Of a stretch of 64,000 bases of DNA, positions 58,959-64,000 are shown piece after piece. How positions within the stretch are numbered: the first letter of the stretch is position 1; every line of letters starts with the position of its first letter. Origin of the DNA: Alkalihalobacterium sp048323755 (lineage in GTDB: Bacteria; Bacillota; Bacilli; Bacillales; Bacillaceae_F); assembly GCF_048323755.1 (NCBI RefSeq), contig NZ_JBLWFS010000009.1, positions 62,001 to 126,000 of the forward strand. The letters run 5' to 3'. The notes below the pieces were generated by a model. The model worked only from the letters and a program-made list of their open reading frames with translations. It did no database searches and was not told where the DNA came from. The translations under genes were made by a program, and so were the position numbers.

Positions 58959-60122
58959 TTATTTCGTGACCGCCAAGCTTTCAAAAGCATTGCTGAAGTC
59001 ATTCTTAATGTCCTCAACACTTTCTAACCCGACTGATAACCTTAACAAACCATCCGTAATTCCCCTTTGCTGTCGTTCTTCACTGGGCATTGCCGCATGT
59101 GACATCGTTGCTGGATAAGACAAGATCGATTCAACTGCTCCTAGACTAACGGCAAACACAGGAACTTTTACGTTATTTACAAACTGTCTAACCGCATCTT
59201 TATCTTTTAATTCAAAAGAGAGAACGGCCCCAAATCCATCGGCCTGTTCTTTTTGTATATCGTACCCTGAGTGCCCTTCTAACCCTGGGTAATAAACGCG
59301 TTCAACTGCTGATTGTTCTTTCAGCCATAAAGCTAATTGATGAGCTGCTTTCGATGAATGCTCCATACGAACATGTAACGTTTTTAAACCGCGTAATACG
59401 AGCCAACAATCTTGAACACCTAATACTGAACCAAAAGAATTTTGCAAAAAAGCTAGTTGTTTGCCTAATTCTTCATCTTTTACAACGGCTAATCCAGCAA
59501 TAACATCACTATGACCTCCAATAAATTTCGTCGCACTATGTAAGACAACATCTACCCCAAGTTCAATTGGACGTTGTAGTGCAGGCGTCATAAATGTATT
59601 GTCTACAAACGTTAAACACTCGTATCTTTCCGCCAATGCTACAACTTCTTTTAAGTTAGTAATCTTCATCGTTGGATTAGAAGGGGTTTCAACATAAATG
59701 ACTTTCGTATTTTCTTGTATACTTGCCTCAATCTCATCCAGATTTGTCATATCGACAAACGTATATTCAATTCCTAATCGGCTTAATACTTGCGTAACAA
59801 ATCGAAATGTTCCACCGTACACATCTGTTGTAACAACAACATGATCTCCTTTTGATAACAACATAAACGCTGTTGATATAGCTGCCATTCCAGATGCAAA
59901 AGCAAAGCCTTGAACTCCACCTTCTAATTCGGCAATCGTTTCTTCTAACGCCGCACGAGTGGGGTTTCCTGAACGACCATAGTCAAACGTTCCAAATTGA
60001 TCAAAATCAAATTGATGAAAAGTGGAAGCATGTTGAATTGGTACACTTACAGCTCCTGTCTCCTTATCGACTTTTTGATTGTTATGAAGCAAGCGTGTTT
60101 GAAAAGAAAATTGTTCACTCAT
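58959..60122 (-). CDS. metC: Cystathionine beta-lyase
   Basis: MetC cleaves cystathionine to homocysteine, pyruvate and ammonia. A PLP enzyme of the Cys/Met metabolism family: YGRSGNPTRAALEE, SGMAAISTAF, the PLP lysine in HSATKFIGGHSDVIAG, and RLSVGLESVEDI. Length 387 is as expected. Distinction from cystathionine gamma-lyase relies on operon position after metI. It is 16 bases after metI. Confidence 0.9.
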   Translation of the reverse strand: MSEQFSFQTRLLHNNQKVDKETGAVSVPIQHASTFHQFDFDQFGTFDYGRSGNPTRAALEETIAELEGGVQGFAFASGMAAISTAFMLLSKGDHVVVTTDVYGGTFRFVTQVLSRLGIEYTFVDMTNLDEIEASIQENTKVIYVETPSNPTMKITNLKEVVALAERYECLTFVDNTFMTPALQRPIELGVDVVLHSATKFIGGHSDVIAGLAVVKDEELGKQLAFLQNSFGSVLGVQDCWLVLRGLKTLHVRMEHSSKAAHQLALWLKEQSAVERVYYPGLEGHSGYDIQKEQADGFGAVLSFELKDKDAVRQFVNNVKVPVFAVSLGAVESILSYPATMSHAAMPSEERQQRGITDGLLRLSVGLESVEDIKNDFSNAFESLAVTK

Positions 60123-60138
60123 TTTTTTTACATCCCCT

Positions 60139-61245
60139 CTATGAATTTACATGGTTAAAGGCCTGATCTAAGTCGTGGATAAGATCTTGGCAATTTTCAA
60201 TTCCTACTGAGAAACGCAATAAACGGTCACACACCCCGTTTGCATTTCGCACCTCTACCGGCATATCCGCGTGGGTTTGTGTCGTCGGATACGTCATTAA
60301 GCTTTCAACTCCTCCAAGACTCTCGGCAAACGAGATTAACTTTAATTGCTGTAAGAACGGATTCACCCATTTTGCCTCTTTAATACGAAAAGAAAGCATT
60401 CCACCGCGTCCAGGATATAGAACTTCAGTTACTGCAGGATGTTCTTCTAAATAAACAGCTATTTCACGTGCATTTTTTTGATGTTGCTCCATCCGTAGAG
60501 TTAATGTCTTCATTCCTCGTATGAGTAACCACGAATCAAATGGGCTTAAAATAGCTCCTATGCCATTGTGGTAATAGGCAATTCGTTCACAAAGCTCTTC
60601 ACCTTTAGCAACAATCAATCCTGCAATCACATCATTATGTCCGCCTAAGTATTTAGAAGCACTATGAATGACAATATGAGCACCATCATTTATCGGTTGC
60701 TGTAATAGAGGTGTATAAAACGTGTTATCGACAATTAATAGCAAATTATTTTTTTTAGCCATTTGGCCTAGCGCTGATAAATCAGCTTCTTGCATTAACG
60801 GGTTAGTTGGACTTTCTATAAATAACGCTTTCGTCTTTTCAGTGATTAATTGTTCAAATTCTTCTAGGTTTCTTGGGTCTCCATAAACAAATGACAGCCC
60901 CCAATTTTTCCACCCATTTTCAAACAAACGATACGTCCCACCGTATAAATCACTTGATGCCAAGATTTCATCTCCTAGCTCAAATAAAGAAAGCACGGTT
61001 TGTATGGCAGCCATACCCGAACTACAGGCAAACCCTTGATCACCTGCCTCGAGTTGAGCAATTGCTTTTTCTAACACCAACCTTGTTGGATTTCCTGTTC
61101 TTGAATAATCAAAACCAGTTGATTCCCCAATTCCGGTATGGCGGTAGGCTGTTGAAAAATAAACAGGAGTGTTGATTGTACCTGTATGTTCATCTTGCCT
61201 GTTCCCAATTTGTACCAGTTTTGTTTCTAGCTGCTCTTTATTCAT
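60139..61245 (-). CDS. metI: Cystathionine gamma-synthase / O-acetylhomoserine thiolyase
   Basis: MetI condenses an activated homoserine with cysteine (or sulfide) to start methionine synthesis. The same PLP fold as metC: YSRTGNPTRLVLEK, SSGMAAIQTVLS, PLP lysine in HSASKYLGGHNDVIAG and RFSVGIENCQDLI. At 368 residues it matches B. subtilis MetI, which has both activities. It is the first gene behind the S-box riboswitch, so it falls under direct SAM control. Confidence 0.92.
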   Translation of the reverse strand: MNKEQLETKLVQIGNRQDEHTGTINTPVYFSTAYRHTGIGESTGFDYSRTGNPTRLVLEKAIAQLEAGDQGFACSSGMAAIQTVLSLFELGDEILASSDLYGGTYRLFENGWKNWGLSFVYGDPRNLEEFEQLITEKTKALFIESPTNPLMQEADLSALGQMAKKNNLLLIVDNTFYTPLLQQPINDGAHIVIHSASKYLGGHNDVIAGLIVAKGEELCERIAYYHNGIGAILSPFDSWLLIRGMKTLTLRMEQHQKNAREIAVYLEEHPAVTEVLYPGRGGMLSFRIKEAKWVNPFLQQLKLISFAESLGGVESLMTYPTTQTHADMPVEVRNANGVCDRLLRFSVGIENCQDLIHDLDQAFNHVNS

Positions 61246-61272
61246 CGTACCTCTCCTCTACTCTTATCAATG

Positions 61273-61308
61273 CAAAAAACCTTCCTCTTATAAATTAAGA
61301 AGAAGGTT
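61273..61308 (-). terminator. S-box expression platform terminator
   Basis: AACCTTCTTCTTAATT and AAGAGGAAGGTT pair around a short loop (61278-61308), with six T next on the minus strand. An upstream AAGAAGAAGTTT next to the aptamer can pair with the first arm as antiterminator. Confidence 0.88.
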
Positions 61309-61339
61309 AAGAATACAATTTCTTTTGGTTAAACTTCTT

Positions 61340-61442
61340 CTTATCTATCAAGCTATCGCTTGCTGGAATTAGCACCTGACTGTATAAATACAGCTGGTTG
61401 CTGAGACTTCACCGGGCCATTCCCTCCGTCTCTCTTGATAAG
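61340..61442 (-). promoter_or_regulatory. SAM-I (S-box) riboswitch aptamer
   Basis: On the minus strand the conserved core is clear: CTTATCAAGAGAGACGGAGG, then GGCCCGGTGAAGTCTCAGCAACC-type sequence, AGGTGCTAATTCCAGCA, and the closing GATAGATAAG pairing with CTTATC. It is followed by an antiterminator/terminator pair and metI, so high SAM should switch off metI-metC-yitJ-metH. The aptamer and gene order match the B. subtilis metIC and yitJ leaders. Confidence 0.96.
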
Positions 61443-61479
61443 AAAATCAATTTTCAATTTTCAATTTTCACTTGTTATT

Positions 61480-61508
61480 AAATTACATGAATTGCGCGAA
61501 AAAAGCAA
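61480..61508 (-). promoter_or_regulatory. Promoter of the methionine operon
   Basis: On the minus strand TTGCTT (61503-61508) and TAATTT (61480-61485) have 17-base spacing, about 40 bases before the riboswitch. Three direct AATTGAAA-type repeats (61446-61470) lie between promoter and aptamer. Confidence 0.55.
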
Positions 61509-61546
61509 TAGGTTTTATATGAATTACTTTATTTATTTCAAGAGGT

Positions 61547-61690
61547 CCTTCCGCTTTTCTTTTTGTCTAGCTCTAGGGGCCATCGGCTCGAGGTCACTTC
61601 GGCCCATCAAACGTGTCCAAAACCGGGACACTTTTTGTTGGTCCTCCAGCGCTTGTCGCCGATAAGCAGGCCCCTTCCGCTTTTCTTTTT
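61547..61690 (+). repeat. Dispersed Bacillaceae intergenic repeat, short form
   Basis: An 18-bp direct repeat (CCTTCCGCTTTTCTTTTT at 61547-61564 and 61673-61690) bounds the element. Inside, GGGGCC and ATCGGC near the left pair with GCCGAT and GGCCCC near the right, and GTGTCC pairs with GGACAC next to a TTTTT. The left end TTGTCTAGCTCTAG is shared with the reverse complement of the element at 31316-31455. It touches the stop codon of the zinc-ribbon gene. With the S-box leader it fills the 443-base gap before that gene. Confidence 0.7.
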
Positions 61691-61853
61691 ATTCAGGGGT
61701 TACATCTATTTGTAAGTCATCTTCATTACCACAGACGCAACGTATAAACCCTGTTTCATAGTTACCGTCTTTTGCTCGGCTTCCTCGAAGAATAAACTTT
61801 TCACCACATTTTTGACAACGAATTACGACACGATATCTTGTGTTTTCAGTCAT
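61689..61853 (-). CDS. 54-residue zinc-ribbon protein
   Basis: A short gene starting MTENTRYRVVIRCQKCGEKF with GGGGTG a few bases upstream. Four cysteines form a likely zinc site: CQKC at 13-16 and CVC near 40-42. The sequence ends DLQIDVTPE. It follows prsW by 22 bases and is likely co-transcribed. I do not recognise a named family. A small zinc-ribbon regulator or chaperone-like factor is possible. The stop codon lies in the right end of the dispersed repeat. Confidence 0.75.
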   Translation of the reverse strand: MTENTRYRVVIRCQKCGEKFILRGSRAKDGNYETGFIRCVCGNEDDLQIDVTPE

Positions 61854-61875
61854 ATTTACACCCCTAACACTCGAT

Positions 61876-62511
61876 CTAGTTTGCCACTTTCACCTTGTGT
61901 ATACTAAACGTCCAAAGGCCAATCATAAATAAAAGCATCGTAATGTGAATATATCTGTCCATTGTTAATAATATTAAATCATAGCTTCCGTGAAGTAAAA
62001 TGGGAAGAAATAAAGAAAGGAGTACAAAACGATTACGCCGCTTTTTTGAAAACTTCGCTTTCCCCAGATAATATCCCATAATTACACCAAACAACGCATG
62101 GCTACTTACAGGAAATAACGCTCTAAGCCAAGCTGTTTCTAGACCATTTGCTATTAGGTAAAAAAAGTTTTCTACAGAAGCAAACCCTAACGAAATAGAC
62201 ACCCCGTAAATAATACCATCATATGTTTTATTGAAAGTTGCATGCTTATACGCAAAGAAAAAAAGGAGAAACCATTTAAAGAACTCTTCAGTAAACGCAT
62301 ACCCGAAAAAAGCAATCGTAAACTCCGAGGTAAATACACCTTCCACTTCAAATGCATATTGAATGACCATGACTGGAAACACCAAAAGAGCACCTATAAT
62401 AAATGTTTTTATGATCATTAGCAATGCTTGGTGACTGACATCGTTTTTAAGATAAAAATAACAAAATAAAGCCATGGCTGGACCAGTGGTTGCCGTTATG
62501 AGCGAAAACAA
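61876..62511 (-). CDS. prsW: Intramembrane protease PrsW
   Basis: PrsW performs site-1 cleavage of the anti-sigma factor RsiW in B. subtilis, in response to envelope stress. The 211-residue protein has about five to six spans and the conserved AFTEEFFKWFLL (catalytic Glu pair), PVSSHALFGVIMGYYLGKAK and LLHGSYDLIL motifs. The start is a TTG/ATG-like codon at 62511 with GAGAGG upstream. It lies between ansA and a small zinc-ribbon gene. No RsiW is in this window. Confidence 0.92.
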   Translation of the reverse strand: MFSLITATTGPAMALFCYFYLKNDVSHQALLMIIKTFIIGALLVFPVMVIQYAFEVEGVFTSEFTIAFFGYAFTEEFFKWFLLFFFAYKHATFNKTYDGIIYGVSISLGFASVENFFYLIANGLETAWLRALFPVSSHALFGVIMGYYLGKAKFSKKRRNRFVLLSLFLPILLHGSYDLILLTMDRYIHITMLLFMIGLWTFSIHKVKVAN

Positions 62512-62547
62512 CGTTTTTCCAATCCTCTCTGAACTTCAATCAATTCT

Positions 62548-63510
62548 CTATATTTTAAACCCTTCTTCTATGTCTCCACCAGATGAAATTAATACAGCAA
62601 GCTTTATTCTTGCTTTTTTTGAGTCATAGTCCTTTCCTAAGAAAGCACCTCTTAACCTCAAGTCGTGAGCACTACCACGATAGTCATAGGAGGTATGTAC
62701 TTGCCCTTCTTCAGCACTAGTAGTAACAACTACTTGAACTCCTGCTTTTATAGCTTCTGTAATATCATCTACCATGTGAGGTGATGTTTGCCCTCTTCCG
62801 ACACCTTCAAGGACAATTCCTTTTGCCCCCTCACTCACAGCACATCTAATAAATTTACCATCTGCCCCTGCATAGCATTTAATAATTTCCACTTGAGGGA
62901 GGGAATTATTAATTAAATAGCAGTCTCTTTCGATTGGTTTTTGATAGACACTCACAACATCGTTATCGATAATTCCTAAATAACCATAACCAAATGATTC
63001 AAAACCTTGCATATTTGACGCATGTACTTTTTTTACATATTTTGCTGACCATATTCGCTCATTAAATACTATCACTGTCCCAATATTATCTAGGCTTTTA
63101 TCGACTGCTACATATATTGAATTTCTAAGGTTTGAATAAACATCTGTACCGAGATCATCTGGTGATCGTTGCGAACCTGTCACAACGATCTTTCTTTGGT
63201 CGGTAACAGCTAAATCTAAAAAGTAAGCTGTTTCCTCCAATGAATCTGTGCCATGGGTAACGACAATCCCACTTACTGATTGATCTTCAAAAACTTCATC
63301 AATCTTCTTTTTTAATTCGAGCATCCGATCAAAATCGATATGCATGCTTGGAAGCTGGAATAAACTATGTACTTCTACCTGAATATCAGACGGTAACCGG
63401 CAAAGTGAAGCTAATTCTTCACCAGTTAACTCTCCTGATGACAGCAAACCACTAGCAATTTTTTTGGATGCAATTGTTCCTCCTGTTGTAATTAAAGCGA
63501 CCTTTCTCAT
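62548..63510 (-). CDS. ansA: L-asparaginase, type I
   Basis: Hydrolyses asparagine to aspartate and ammonia. The first catalytic Thr lies in LITTGGTIASKK and the second in VVTHGTDSLEETAYFLDLAV. VTGSQRSPDDLGTDVYSNLR is typical. There is no signal peptide, so it is cytoplasmic. At 320 residues it is of normal size. It lies between ypdA and prsW, with 39 bases to ypdA, so expression with ypdA is possible. Confidence 0.93.
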   Translation of the reverse strand: MRKVALITTGGTIASKKIASGLLSSGELTGEELASLCRLPSDIQVEVHSLFQLPSMHIDFDRMLELKKKIDEVFEDQSVSGIVVTHGTDSLEETAYFLDLAVTDQRKIVVTGSQRSPDDLGTDVYSNLRNSIYVAVDKSLDNIGTVIVFNERIWSAKYVKKVHASNMQGFESFGYGYLGIIDNDVVSVYQKPIERDCYLINNSLPQVEIIKCYAGADGKFIRCAVSEGAKGIVLEGVGRGQTSPHMVDDITEAIKAGVQVVVTTSAEEGQVHTSYDYRGSAHDLRLRGAFLGKDYDSKKARIKLAVLISSGGDIEEGFKI

Positions 63511-63549
63511 ATGTCTAGTCTCCCTGTCTATTAAGTTTTTTTCCTTTGA

Positions 63550-64000
63550 TCAATTCGAACTATGATCTCTCTTAACGATTTCAGCTGAAATTAAGCCACC
63601 ATGAAAGCGCCCGTTTTCAATAAAGATTTCATTTGCATTATTTCCTGCTGCAATAACTCCAGCGATAAAAATACCTTCCACATTCGTTTCCATTGTCTCC
63701 TCATTGAAAATCGGTCTTCCTGTCTCATTTTCAGTGCCTACACCCATTTTATGCAAAAACGAATGATCTGGGTGGTATCCAGTCATTGCAAAAACAAAAT
63801 CTGCATTCTCTTCTCTTTTTACTCCGTTTACTTCATAAACTACAATTTCTTTTTTTATTTCAATCACTTCGGCGTTAAAAACCATTTGTATGAGATCATT
63901 ATTAATTAAAGATGCAAACTCTGGCAAAATCCAAGGTTTTACGCTTTTTGAAAATTCATGACCACGATAGAGAACCGTTACTCTAGCTCCAACGCGCTCG
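63550..64000 (-). CDS. ypdA: Bacillithiol disulfide reductase YpdA, C-terminal part
   Basis: Only the last 150 codons are in the window; the open frame continues past 64000. RVTVLYRGHEFSKSVKPWIL (NADPH domain), FAMTGYHPDHSFLHKMGVG and the FAD-binding GIFIAGVIAAGNNANEIFIE identify the YpdA family of flavin reductases. In Staphylococcus and Bacillus these reduce bacillithiol disulfide with NADPH. It pairs functionally with bshA at 5036-6163. Confidence 0.9.
   Translation of the reverse strand, partial: ERVGARVTVLYRGHEFSKSVKPWILPEFASLINNDLIQMVFNAEVIEIKKEIVVYEVNGVKREENADFVFAMTGYHPDHSFLHKMGVGTENETGRPIFNEETMETNVEGIFIAGVIAAGNNANEIFIENGRFHGGLISAEIVKRDHSSN

Overview
The window is a low-GC Firmicutes chromosome segment. 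Its gene order matches the ypd-ypj region of Bacillus subtilis very closely, and nearly every gene is on the minus strand. Sporulation and germination genes (spoIVA, spoVIF, ypeB, sleB, ypjB), bacillithiol genes (bshA, ypdA), a TRAP gene (mtrB) and Bacillus-type QcrABC place it in Bacillaceae. A futalosine-type menaquinone cassette (mqnA, a UbiX-like gene and a UbiA-like gene) inside the hep/men operon, together with cobalamin-dependent metH, points to an alkaliphile-type lineage (Bacillus halodurans / Alkalihalobacillus / Anaerobacillus-like). The genus is an inference. No tRNA, rRNA, CRISPR array, prophage or complete insertion sequence was seen.

Layout by coordinate: 1-2830 holds a partial TPR-like gene and panBCD behind a structured leader. 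2882-7740 holds birA, cca, bshA, mgsA, dapB and a MazG-like gene; bshB1, expected between mgsA and bshA, is absent. 7969-11209 holds a YitT-family gene (one of only two plus-strand genes), a YugP-like zinc peptidase, ypjB and ypjA. 11299-15959 holds qcrABC with ypiF, ypiB and ypiA. 16074-17240 holds an unrecognised 305-residue protein and a strong promoter driving what looks like an independent small RNA. 17420-30215 is the aromatic supraoperon aroC-aroB-aroH-trpEDCFBA-hisC-tyrA-aroA with a TRAP-binding trp leader. 30402-38151 holds cheR, ndk, the heptaprenyl/menaquinone genes, mtrB and folE. 38340-53334 holds spoIVA, yphF, yphE, spoVIF, gpsA, plsY, der, yphA, ypzI (plus strand), fni, ypfD, plsC, cmk, ypfA, ypeB and sleB. 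53511-61508 is an S-box (SAM-I) controlled operon metI-metC-yitJ-metH. 61689-64000 holds a tiny zinc-ribbon protein, prsW, ansA and the 3' part of ypdA.

The genes join up metabolically. AroA, AroB and AroC make chorismate, which TrpE, AroH and MqnA each draw on inside this window. HepS/HepT supply the heptaprenyl chain, the UbiA-like enzyme attaches it, MenG methylates the ring, and QcrABC uses the menaquinol. MtrB binds the trp leader about 10 kb away. The methionine operon is read through a SAM riboswitch.

The less ordinary signals are non-coding: a candidate small RNA with a C-rich loop (about 17103-17206), a structured repeat that supplies the trp terminator and recurs upstream of hisC, at least three further repeat families, a hairpin that buries the ribosome binding site downstream of panD, and a branched leader before panB.
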